DNA of 64,000 nucleotides from Leptospiraceae bacterium (GTDB lineage Bacteria > Spirochaetota > Leptospiria > Leptospirales > Leptospiraceae), in contig JACKPA010000001.1 in assembly GCA_024233865.1 (NCBI GenBank), positions 124,001-188,000 on the forward strand. Direction: 5' to 3'. The number at the start of each line of letters is the position of its first letter. Position 1 is the first letter of the stretch. The notes under the pieces are model-generated. The model did not search any database. It was not told the origin of the DNA and was given only the letters and a program-made list of their open reading frames with translations. The position numbers were made by a program, and so were the translations under genes. Shown here piece after piece: positions 1 through 7,419 of this stretch.

Positions 1-96
1 TTAGAGAAACAAAAATTCGAAGAATCCGAAAGAGGAATACTTGCAGCTCTTGGACCTGGATTTACTTGTGAATTGTTATTATTCGAGACTACTTAA
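1..96 (+). CDS. C-terminal end of a type III polyketide synthase (chalcone/stilbene synthase family), partial
   Basis: Only the last 31 codons lie in the window; the frame is open to base 1 and stops with TAA at 94-96. The tail contains ALGPGFTCELLLFE, which matches the C-terminal glycine-rich 'GPG..E' strand of chalcone/stilbene-type synthases. Family members condense malonyl-CoA units onto an acyl-CoA starter, giving alkylresorcinols or pyrones in bacteria. The next gene starts on the base after this stop, so the two are probably co-transcribed. A FabH-like ketosynthase is an alternative. The fragment is too short for certainty. Confidence 0.6.
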   Translation, partial: LEKQKFEESERGILAALGPGFTCELLLFETT

Positions 97-1200
97 TTGA
101 TACTACATATAAATACATCTAAAACTTGGAGAGGCGGCGAGCAACAGTTGTTCTACTTGGCAGAGGCTCTACAAAGTCTAGGCAAACCTCAGATTGTGGC
201 TGGACAACCGAATTCGGAATTGGCAATCAGATGCAAAGCTAAAAATATCCCTTTTGTTCCGATTAAAATGCGAAATGAGTTAGATATACTTTCTATTCCT
301 GCATTTTTAAAAACAATAGATGAAAATAGGATACAATTAATTCATGCTCATACAGCAAAAGCTCACGCAATAGCTCTACTGATTAAAACATTCAGATATT
401 ATCTATCATTGATTGTTTCAAGACGGGTTGATTTCCACATTAACAAAAACCCTTTTAGCAAACTAAAATATTACTCTTCAAAAAATGACATTTTTCTAAC
501 CGTTTCCAATAAGATTAAAGACATTCTGATTGAAGACGGAGTAAATCCCGAAAAAGTTGTAACAGTTTATAGCGGAATTGATTTAAAAAGGTTTGAGAAT
601 TTACCGGAACCTACCTATCTAAAAAAGGAATTTATAATTAGTGAGGATACGGTTGTTATAGGCAATGTGGCTGCCTTGGTTGACCACAAAGACCAGCTTA
701 CTCTTTTACAGGCGATCTCTCTTTTAGATACTCCCAAGCGATTTGTTTTTTTGATTGTGGGCGAAGGAGAATTGGAAGAAAAATTGAAACAAACCGCTAA
801 GAGTTTAGGGATACTGGACAAAGTAATTTTTACAGGATTTCGGAAAGATATTTTGGCTTTTTATAATCTGTTTGATGTTTTTACTCTCACTTCAAAGGAA
901 GAAGGTTTGGGAACTTCCGTTTTGGACGCTATGGCAAGTGGTTTGCCTGTTGTTGCCACTAAAGCAGGAGGAATTACAGAAATGATCGAACACAACAAGG
1001 GTTCTTTTGTAGCTGATATTGGCGAAAACAAAAAGCTGGCTGAATACTACAAAACTCTGATTGAAGATGAAAACTTGCGAAAAACGTTTGGGAACTACAA
1101 CAAAGCCCAAGTTGAAAAATTTTCCATAACCCAAACGATCAAAAAGACGATCCGCATTTACAACCTATTTTTGGACAAAAAAATTGATTATAAAATTTAG
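97..1200 (+). CDS. GT4-family glycosyltransferase
   Basis: A 367-residue GT-B fold enzyme that should move a sugar from a nucleotide-sugar donor onto a cell-envelope glycan or lipid. The N-terminal half opens with the GT4-type WRGGEQQ motif (glycine-rich acceptor loop). The C-terminal half has the Rossmann segment VVIGNVAALVDHKDQ and the donor site SKEEGLGTSVLDAMASGLP, an E-x7-E motif whose second acid is Asp. The start is TTG at 97, directly behind the preceding TAA, so translation is probably coupled. There is no signal peptide or membrane segment, so it acts on the cytoplasmic face. Donor and acceptor cannot be told from sequence. It converges with the next gene across a 4-base gap. Confidence 0.85.
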   Translation: MILHINTSKTWRGGEQQLFYLAEALQSLGKPQIVAGQPNSELAIRCKAKNIPFVPIKMRNELDILSIPAFLKTIDENRIQLIHAHTAKAHAIALLIKTFRYYLSLIVSRRVDFHINKNPFSKLKYYSSKNDIFLTVSNKIKDILIEDGVNPEKVVTVYSGIDLKRFENLPEPTYLKKEFIISEDTVVIGNVAALVDHKDQLTLLQAISLLDTPKRFVFLIVGEGELEEKLKQTAKSLGILDKVIFTGFRKDILAFYNLFDVFTLTSKEEGLGTSVLDAMASGLPVVATKAGGITEMIEHNKGSFVADIGENKKLAEYYKTLIEDENLRKTFGNYNKAQVEKFSITQTIKKTIRIYNLFLDKKIDYKI

Positions 1201-1204
1201 GAAG

Positions 1205-1657
1205 TCAAAATAATTTTAGTATAGCCGGAGAAAGCAGAACAAAAAAGTCATGTACAAATTCCAAAAGCAAACCGAATGTTCCCCAAAGCGGGAAATAATC
1301 CCAACGAATATACTCATTGATGGCAAATCGGCTTTTAGAATAGTCCCATGGGCAAAGACCTGTCATTTTTTTAATCATCCAGCCGGTGAAAAATTCCACA
1401 AAGGTAATTCCTAACGACCATGCCCAAAAGCGAATAAGCAAATGCAATTCTCGAACTATATCATGAACTGGCTCGAACAAAAATACACTAAGACCATAGA
1501 TTGGAAACATCCAGAGGTAAGTTGTGCCGGCAAGCCGCCAATCTTTGTTTTTAAAACTATCTATGATCGCTGTGTAAACAATCTCAACACAGAATCCAAG
1601 AATTCCATACAAAACAAAACGAATTAAAATTTCTCCTAAGCGTAAATTAGTATACAT
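1205..1657 (-). CDS. CmpB-like putative ABC-transporter membrane protein (ABC_trans_CmpB family)
   Basis: A 150-residue polytopic protein with about four hydrophobic segments. It has the charged signature of the CmpB-like family: an early GFCVE, FPIYG, then EFFTGWMIKK followed by CPWDYSKSRFAINEYI and a FPLWGTFG turn. The biochemical role of the family is unproven; the 'ABC transporter type IV' name is historical and no ATPase gene is adjacent. The start is the ATG at 1657, 52 bases from the divergently read symporter, so both promoters must lie in that gap. Length is near that of the short family members. Confidence 0.6.
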   Translation of the reverse strand: MYTNLRLGEILIRFVLYGILGFCVEIVYTAIIDSFKNKDWRLAGTTYLWMFPIYGLSVFLFEPVHDIVRELHLLIRFWAWSLGITFVEFFTGWMIKKMTGLCPWDYSKSRFAINEYIRWDYFPLWGTFGLLLEFVHDFFVLLSPAILKLF

Positions 1658-1709
1658 TCTTGAAATAGAATTGCTTGCAGTTAAATAGGCAAGAAAATTT
1701 GATTAAAGA

Positions 1710-3074
1710 ATGGAAAATGCACTACTCATTCTAATTGTTCTATTTATTTGTATTTTATTTATATTCGGGATAATCAGTAACAAAAGAGTTAAAGATGATG
1801 AAGATTTTATCGTAGCCGGACGACAGTTTAATACATTTTTAACAACATTTTCCCTATTCGCCACTTGGTTTGGAGCCGGAACGTTAATAACCGCAACCGA
1901 CAACATAAGTCAAAGAGGACTTAGAGACATAGTTTTGGAGCCTGTTGGTTCCGGATTATGTTTGGTGATTGCCGGAATATTTATGGCAAGCAAACTATGG
2001 AATTTAAAACTATATACTATTTCTGATTTTTTCAAATTGAAATACGGAAGAGCAACCGAACTATATAGCGTCTTAACCACAATCCCAATTTTTGTCGGAT
2101 GGATAGCCGTTCAGTTTGTCGCTTTGGCAAACCTTTTATCCGCTTTTTTTTCTGTAGAACCTTACATACTCATTTGGATTATTGCCTTGCTCTCCATGCT
2201 TCTTACCATTTTAGGTGGATTGTGGTCTGTTACAATCACTGATAGCATTCAAATGTTTATGATTATTATAGGGCTTGTAATTATTTTTTGGAATGTGATA
2301 GCTACACATTCTGGTTTTGTTCAATTGTACCATACAACTCCCACCGGTCTAAAAACGTGGATTCCTACAGACAAATTCAGAGATTTTGTATCTTGGCTAA
2401 CCGTTTTGTCCATTGCTGCTTTGGGTAATTTATCCGGACAAGACCTTATGCAAAGAGTTTTTTCTGCTAAAAACGCGAAAGTAGCTCAATACGGATGTAT
2501 TCTATCGGGTGTGCTTTATATCTTAGTGGGTATGATGCCGGCTTTTTTGGGAATATTCAGCAATGTCATTTTTAAAAATACAAACAACCAAAACATCATA
2601 GCTATTTATGCAAAGGAGTATTTACCTCCAGAATTAACAATCCTTTTTGTCCTCTGTATTTTTTCCGCAGTTTTTTCAACGATAACCTCGGCAATCTTGG
2701 CTCCGTCTAGTGTCATAGCCAATAATTTTCTAAAGGATAAATTTACAAAAATAAGCCCAATTGCACTATGCCGCATTTCCGTTGTGCTTATAACTGCTTT
2801 AAGTCTTATCACCAGTTTTTTGGGAGATAATTTTTATACAATTTTAGAGAAGTCTTATGCCATTGGGCTTGTAAGCTTTTTTGCTCCTTTAATGGTGGGA
2901 CTTTTTTCAAAAAAAGAACAAAACAACCCTATAGGCGGTTTATTGGCAATGCTTGTGGGCTTAAGTGTATGGCTGTCTGGCTTTGTAATTTCTTACAGCT
3001 ATCCGGTTGAAATTTATGCAGTTTTAGCAAATTTTGGAGTGTTGATTGTATTTGGAAAACGTTCAACCAACTAG
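1710..3074 (+). CDS. Sodium:solute symporter (SSS family)
   Basis: A 454-residue integral membrane protein with about twelve hydrophobic spans. The N-terminal region has the SSS pattern: a short loop, DEDFIVAGRQFN, then LFATWFGAGTLI, followed by YTISDFFKLKYGRATE. A later LSGQDLMQRVFSAK matches the conserved loop of PutP/SglT relatives. It should couple inward sodium flow to uptake of a small solute such as an amino acid, organic acid or sugar; substrate is not predictable. It is transcribed alone, divergent from the CmpB-like gene. The start is the ATG at 1710. Confidence 0.85.
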   Translation: MENALLILIVLFICILFIFGIISNKRVKDDEDFIVAGRQFNTFLTTFSLFATWFGAGTLITATDNISQRGLRDIVLEPVGSGLCLVIAGIFMASKLWNLKLYTISDFFKLKYGRATELYSVLTTIPIFVGWIAVQFVALANLLSAFFSVEPYILIWIIALLSMLLTILGGLWSVTITDSIQMFMIIIGLVIIFWNVIATHSGFVQLYHTTPTGLKTWIPTDKFRDFVSWLTVLSIAALGNLSGQDLMQRVFSAKNAKVAQYGCILSGVLYILVGMMPAFLGIFSNVIFKNTNNQNIIAIYAKEYLPPELTILFVLCIFSAVFSTITSAILAPSSVIANNFLKDKFTKISPIALCRISVVLITALSLITSFLGDNFYTILEKSYAIGLVSFFAPLMVGLFSKKEQNNPIGGLLAMLVGLSVWLSGFVISYSYPVEIYAVLANFGVLIVFGKRSTN

Positions 3075-3103
3075 TATGATATTTTACTAATCTCTTCTCC
3101 ATA

Positions 3104-3262
3104 CTATATAAACAAATCTTCCAATGATTCCTCTGGTTCAGATTCTAAGGCTATAAGGAAGGTTTGATCGTTGTGAATGGTGATTTCTATACGGTGTGAT
3201 GGTGGAATTAATACATAATTTAATGTTTGAAGAAGTAAAAGCAAGAGATGAAGAAATGACAA
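3104..3262 (-). CDS. Possible small antisense ORF, antitoxin-like C-terminus (doubtful)
   Basis: The minus strand is open for about 52 codons and ends with TAG at 3106-3104. The last 35 residues read like a folded protein: NYVLIPPSHRIEITIHND, then a Glu-rich tail ESEPEESLEDLFI. This layout recalls small antitoxins. There is no ATG; only TTG codons could start it, and its 5' part overlaps the restriction relic on the other strand. It may be a gene remnant or chance. Confidence 0.22.
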   Translation of the reverse strand: MSFLHLLLLLLQTLNYVLIPPSHRIEITIHNDQTFLIALESEPEESLEDLFI

Positions 3263-3657
3263 TTAATAGTTACGGAATCAGATATTTTAAGTAAAAAAGC
3301 AGCGAAAAAATTCGGAAGGATAGTTGACTATCCAACCTCTGCTAATATCGGAAAGCTTCTTTGGCATAGTCTGGGTGCTAAAACGACTGAGTTAATCCAT
3401 AAGAATATTAGAGTTTCTTCTCTTCTGGATCAACTTTCAGAATTTGTTTTAGATGCTGATGTGATAGAAAGTGTTTTTAACAATCCGGACCCTATAAAAG
3501 TGAAGCAACTAGAGTTCGATTTGATGGATGGCAAAATACAATTACTGGTGAACGAGCTGTGCAACAATCACTGAGAAAAGCTTTGTTGAAGTATAGATTG
3601 CATAAGGATCAATCTTTGTTCGGCAAGGCGTATTCTTATATAAAGGAATATTATTAA
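3223..3657 (+). pseudogene. Relic of type I restriction enzyme R subunit (hsdR), C-terminal part, frameshifted
   Basis: Three reading frames carry successive pieces of one protein. The first piece, from 3223, has VKARDEE. The second, 3260-3571, has NIGKLLWHSLGAKTTELIH followed by VLDADVIE. The third, ending at TAA 3655-3657, has FDGWQNTITGERAVQQSLRK and a LHKDQSLFGKAYSYIKEYY tail. This order and the final KAY-YI-YY block match the C-terminal helical region of HsdR proteins, which drive DNA translocation and cleavage in type I systems. The motor and nuclease domains are absent and no hsdM or hsdS lies nearby, so only a decayed tail remains. Confidence 0.55.
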
Positions 3658-3917
3658 ACGAATCTTTAATTTGCAGTTTACAGCTCCGATGGGGAAGGAA
3701 TAAGGAACGAGGGAATTATTTCAATTGGGGAAAATTGTAGATGAATCAAAAAAGGGATTAAGTAATAAAAGCGTTAAAAAGTTCTCTTTTGATAATACAA
3801 TTTTTGGAGAAAAATTAAAAAATAAGAGAATAAAATAGGCTATCCAAAAAAAAGGAAAGCGAGGGAGTATATGGAAAATTGCTTGCATCCCTATGTTAGA
3901 ATTATTGTATTTGCTTT

Positions 3918-4199
3918 ATGTTAGAAAACTCTTTTTTGTATAGATTATCAGTTTTTACTTTAATGGTATTTCTCCATTGTGCTGAATTTCAAAAACATGA
4001 GTATACTCAAATTGCTAGTTCCAAAAGTCCGAATGTGCCCTGCCCTCCGGAAAGTGTCGAAATAACAAATAAAAAAATTACAAATTCAGGATACGAATCA
4101 TGGATAACAACTTGCCATGGAAAACAATACTATTGTTTTCAACATAGATACGACTATTTTTTAGGGCACCCCTCGCAAGCAAAATGTCTATTGAAATGA
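3918..4199 (+). CDS. Small Cys-containing putative lipoprotein
   Basis: A 93-residue protein with a hydrophobic leader ending in MVFLHC, which could be a spirochaete-type lipobox with Cys at residue 21. The mature part contains CPPESVEITNKKITNSG and WITTCHGKQYYCFQ, so it carries four further cysteines that could form disulfides outside the cytoplasm. I do not recognise a named family. It stands alone between a restriction relic and the convergent protease gene 5 bases downstream. The ATG at 3918 has no strong ribosome binding site. Confidence 0.5.
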   Translation: MLENSFLYRLSVFTLMVFLHCAEFQKHEYTQIASSKSPNVPCPPESVEITNKKITNSGYESWITTCHGKQYYCFQHRYDYFLGHPSQAKCLLK

Positions 4200-4204
4200 T
4201 GAAC

Positions 4205-5737
4205 TTACGCCGGTAGAAAAGCCGTAAAGTCCGGATCAGACCCCGCGAGCACGTTTTTGGGAATGTAACAATAACCCTTATCTCCCCAATCCTCTCCCCA
4301 TGAATTTTTTACGATGAAATAGTTTCCCTTGTAACCAACAATCAACATGGAATGACCGCCATGTTGACCGCTAGGAGCTTCCGAGGCTCTATATATTCCA
4401 TCCCTACCTATATTCATAAATGCTTCTCCTGTATTCATACCTACTTCTACAGGATAACCGGAACTCAAAACCTTTTTTACATCATCTAGAGAAATTGGAG
4501 TCGGTTTCACCAATAGCCTTCTTTTCCTTGCATCACTATCCATTTCTTCTATGCTTTTAAAAGGCTCAGGCTCATCATTGTCCCACAATTTGGAGCTGCA
4601 TATTCCAGTTTTTACAATTGCTCTAGCAGGCTCGGGTCCGCTAATTGTTCCTCCGGATTCATAAGCATATTCAAAATCTTCCGCATCTCCTTGTACTTTC
4701 TGGAATTGCAGCATTGCGTAGCTACAGGCAAGTTCGGCATGATCCTTTTTTTGCATAATGTTCAACATTTCCCAAGCATGGGTTGTTGCATAAGCTTTAC
4801 AACGACTAGTTTGCCCTTGGTCACCTATCGGACTACAGTATTTCCGCAAATCAACAATATCTTTTGGCTCCACATTTTTAAAATCTTCCGGTAATTCTTC
4901 GATTTTTACCCGCTCAGATCGTTTTTCCGGAGGGTCTATAATATGCAAAGTTTCAGCTATTAAATCCGGGAACTTTGCGACTAAGACGGATAAGGCAGCA
5001 GATGTTAAAAAACCCTGGGGTAGAATGGAGCCTTCTTTTTCAAAAAAATTAATTGTGTTAAAGCCACCGGCAATTTCAGAATTTAATTCTTGCTTATAGG
5101 TTTCGCTTTCAGAGAATAAATTATAGCCTTGTTCCTCCATCCAAGTATCCATAGTATCGCCAAAATACTCATTATCTGAAAAAATTTGCTCCGCAAACTC
5201 TTCATAGTCATCGCTATCCCAATCACCGGTATCTTCTTCAAACCATTCATCATCTATATCATCATAATCCGCTCTACTTTCAAAAACATCCTCATCTAAT
5301 TCTATAGTATGTAAATCCTCTGCATCGTCATCGTCATCGTCATCGTCGTCTTCGTCGTCGTCGTCGTCATCATAATCGTCGTCTTCGTCATCATCATCAT
5401 AATCGTCGTCTTCGTCGTCGTCATCATCATCATAATCGTCGTCTTCGTCGTCTTCGTCATCATAATCGTCGTCTTCGTCATCATCTTCGTCATCATCTTC
5501 GTCATCATCATCATCATCATAATCATCTTCGTCATCATCATCATCATCATCATCATAATCATCTTCGTCATCATCATCTTCGTCATCATCATCTTCGTCA
5601 TCATCATCTTCGTCATCATCATCGTCTTCGTCATCATCGTAATCGTCGTCATCGAAATCGTTGGCAGCAAAAAACTGAAGGTCCATTAAAAATTCATCTA
5701 ATTCTATTAAGTCTTTTAAGCTAAAATTATTTTCCAC
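4205..5737 (-). CDS. Papain-like (C1A) cysteine protease with a long Asp/Glu-rich N-terminal tract
   Basis: A 510-residue protein. Residues about 26-142 are almost only Asp, Glu and a few Tyr, encoded by a GAT/GAC/GAA trinucleotide tract (5310-5660). Residues about 290-500 form a C1A peptidase: oxyanion Gln and nucleophile in SPIGDQGQTSRCKAY (Cys313), GQHGGHSMLIVGY (His462) and VKNSWGEDWGDKGY (Asn478). The catalytic triad is complete. The usual 'CGSCWAFS' wording is altered to 'TSRCKAYA', which occurs in bacterial relatives. There is no signal peptide. The start is GTG with a good AAAGGAGAT site 6 bases upstream. The acidic tract could bind cations or basic proteins or keep the enzyme latent; that is inference. 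Confidence 0.8.
   Translation of the reverse strand: MENNFSLKDLIELDEFLMDLQFFAANDFDDDDYDDDEDDDDDEDDDDEDDDDEDDDDEDDYDDDDDDDDEDDYDDDDDDEDDDEDDDEDDDYDDEDDEDDDYDDDDDDEDDDYDDDDEDDDYDDDDDDEDDDDDDDDDAEDLHTIELDEDVFESRADYDDIDDEWFEEDTGDWDSDDYEEFAEQIFSDNEYFGDTMDTWMEEQGYNLFSESETYKQELNSEIAGGFNTINFFEKEGSILPQGFLTSAALSVLVAKFPDLIAETLHIIDPPEKRSERVKIEELPEDFKNVEPKDIVDLRKYCSPIGDQGQTSRCKAYATTHAWEMLNIMQKKDHAELACSYAMLQFQKVQGDAEDFEYAYESGGTISGPEPARAIVKTGICSSKLWDNDEPEPFKSIEEMDSDARKRRLLVKPTPISLDDVKKVLSSGYPVEVGMNTGEAFMNIGRDGIYRASEAPSGQHGGHSMLIVGYKGNYFIVKNSWGEDWGDKGYCYIPKNVLAGSDPDFTAFLPA
5310..5660 (-). repeat. Trinucleotide (GAT/GAC/GAA) low-complexity tract encoding poly-Asp/Glu
   Basis: The plus strand reads as runs of tcatcatcat, tcgtcgtcg and tcttcgtca for about 350 bases, almost without interruption. 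All units are multiples of three, so expansion or contraction by slippage keeps the protease frame. Local duplications of the type cataatcgtcgtcttcg are visible, showing that blocks were copied. Confidence 0.85.
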
Positions 5738-5908
5738 AATTATCTCCTTTCTCTACATAAACAATTTTACAAAATTAATATTCAAATTCTATATAAAAAA
5801 ATCCCTTAACATTTTGGGTCAAATTATTTATATACATTGATTAATAAAATTAACTTTAAAATTATTGATTTTGAGGCATTAAATTATAGAAAATGAATAG
5901 GAGAATCC

Positions 5909-7180
5909 ATGGAACAATTTATTCCCCCTAAACTAAACCCTTTTGTGCTAAAAACTGTTGATGCTTTAGCTCCAATTTTGATGAAAATAATGCATAATAT
6001 TGAAAAAATCATCATAAGTGATGAAGATAAAGCAATGTTAAAAACTTTGAAAAAAGAAAGGTTGATTTTTTTATCAAACCACCCAAGCACTGCTGAACCT
6101 CCGATAGCCTATTTGATTGCGAACATTATAGAAGATCGCTTTAAGTATATGGGTTCCAGGCAGGTTTTTGAATGGATGAGAGGATTTGTTGGTAAATTTA
6201 TCCAAAGTATTGGTGCTTTTTCTGTAGTTGCCGGCACCACGGATCGACCTTCCATAAAAATGGCTCGCTCGATTATTGCCCAAGAGTCTGGTAAATTGGC
6301 AATTTTTCCTGAAGGAGAACCTACAAGTGGTGAGAATGAGAATTTAATGCCCTTTCAGCCAGGTATTGTTCAATTAGCTTACTGGGGTCTAGAAGATGCA
6401 AGGAAAGTTGACCCGAACGCGGATATAGTCATTCTACCAGCCTTTATTAAGTATGTTATCAAATCACCTAGGGAAAAAATATTATTTCGTTTGCACAAAT
6501 CTATTGCAAAGATTGAAAAAAAAATTGGCATTAATCCAGGAAAAAAAAATCTATTAAGAAGATTTCTTACTGCCGGGCGTGTGCTTCTAGAACAAGCAGA
6601 AAATGAATATCGTATTATTCCCAAAGATAAGAAAGATTTTAATTATAGAATTGGTCGGGTTCGACATCATATCTTGGATACCGTAGCCGAAAAGCTACAG
6701 ATACAAAATTATGATAAAGAAGCACATGCTATTACAAAATGGAGACAAGTGTTTCCTATAGTTGAAATGCTAGAAGTAGGGATTATGGACCCAAAACTTC
6801 CAAATTTATCAAAAGAAGACCTACACTGGGCAAAAAACGAATGCATCAAAACCTATGACTTTAGCATCATAAAAAGAGATAACTTAATGGAACATCCAAC
6901 TCCTGAAAGATTTTTTGAATGGTTAGATCGGTATGAGTCTATTGTTTATAAACGCAAACCTAGAATGCTTGGAGGTGTCCCGTCTCACCTTCCAAGAGAT
7001 GCTTACGTTTTTTTTGCCAAGCCATTTAAATTAAGTGAGTACCTTCCTTCCAATAAATCTGAGAAAAAAACCATGTTTGATAGCCTTCTTGCCAGACTAA
7101 GATCAGACATTGAAGAACAATTACAAAAAGCAAGTAAGCTTACAACTCCCTTGGTGACACCGAATGATATAGGTGATTAG
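5909..7180 (+). CDS. PlsC-like lysophospholipid acyltransferase with H-x4-E motif
   Basis: A 423-residue member of the glycerolipid acyltransferase superfamily, which moves acyl groups onto lysophosphatidic acid or related acceptors at the membrane. Motif I is SNHPSTAEPP (His58, Glu63), so the usual H-x4-D catalytic pair has Glu in place of Asp. The glycerophosphate-binding block is FPEGEPTSGEN (134-144). The protein is much longer than PlsC (about 240 residues), with a 200-residue C-terminal extension of unknown role. An AGGAG site precedes the ATG at 5909. It is monocistronic and followed by a hairpin at 7201-7233. Confidence 0.75.
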   Translation: MEQFIPPKLNPFVLKTVDALAPILMKIMHNIEKIIISDEDKAMLKTLKKERLIFLSNHPSTAEPPIAYLIANIIEDRFKYMGSRQVFEWMRGFVGKFIQSIGAFSVVAGTTDRPSIKMARSIIAQESGKLAIFPEGEPTSGENENLMPFQPGIVQLAYWGLEDARKVDPNADIVILPAFIKYVIKSPREKILFRLHKSIAKIEKKIGINPGKKNLLRRFLTAGRVLLEQAENEYRIIPKDKKDFNYRIGRVRHHILDTVAEKLQIQNYDKEAHAITKWRQVFPIVEMLEVGIMDPKLPNLSKEDLHWAKNECIKTYDFSIIKRDNLMEHPTPERFFEWLDRYESIVYKRKPRMLGGVPSHLPRDAYVFFAKPFKLSEYLPSNKSEKKTMFDSLLARLRSDIEEQLQKASKLTTPLVTPNDIGD

Positions 7181-7200
7181 GTATTTAGAAACTCAGTTTT

Positions 7201-7233
7201 GTAAGGGCAATCCCCCGTGGGATTGCGCCTTTA
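7201..7233. repeat. Dispersed hairpin repeat after acyltransferase gene
   Basis: The segment GTAAGGGCAATCCCCCGTGG followed by GATTGCGCCTTTAAAC folds on itself (GGGCAATCCC against GGGATTGCGCC). Close relatives occur at 26602-26654 and 34400-34428, each just after a stop codon. It may act as a terminator or mRNA 3' end stabiliser. Confidence 0.55.
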
Positions 7234-7419
7234 AACGAAATCAAAATGTCATCTTAACTCACGTTATTTACGGCTTTTTACTTGCCTTTAAACCTATTTT
7301 AAAATTTATATTCAAATAACCATAATAAGCTATATTTTTGAATTGGTTTTTTGCTGAAACAAGCAATAATGAGTCTCAAAATCAATTAAAGTAAATTGGG
7401 TAGATACGGGAGTCCAACC

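Noticed and set aside
5302..5670. A Met/Thr-rich open frame antisense-frame neighbour inside the acidic tract
   Set aside because: It is the out-of-frame reading of the trinucleotide repeat; only the Asp/Glu frame continues into the protease domain.
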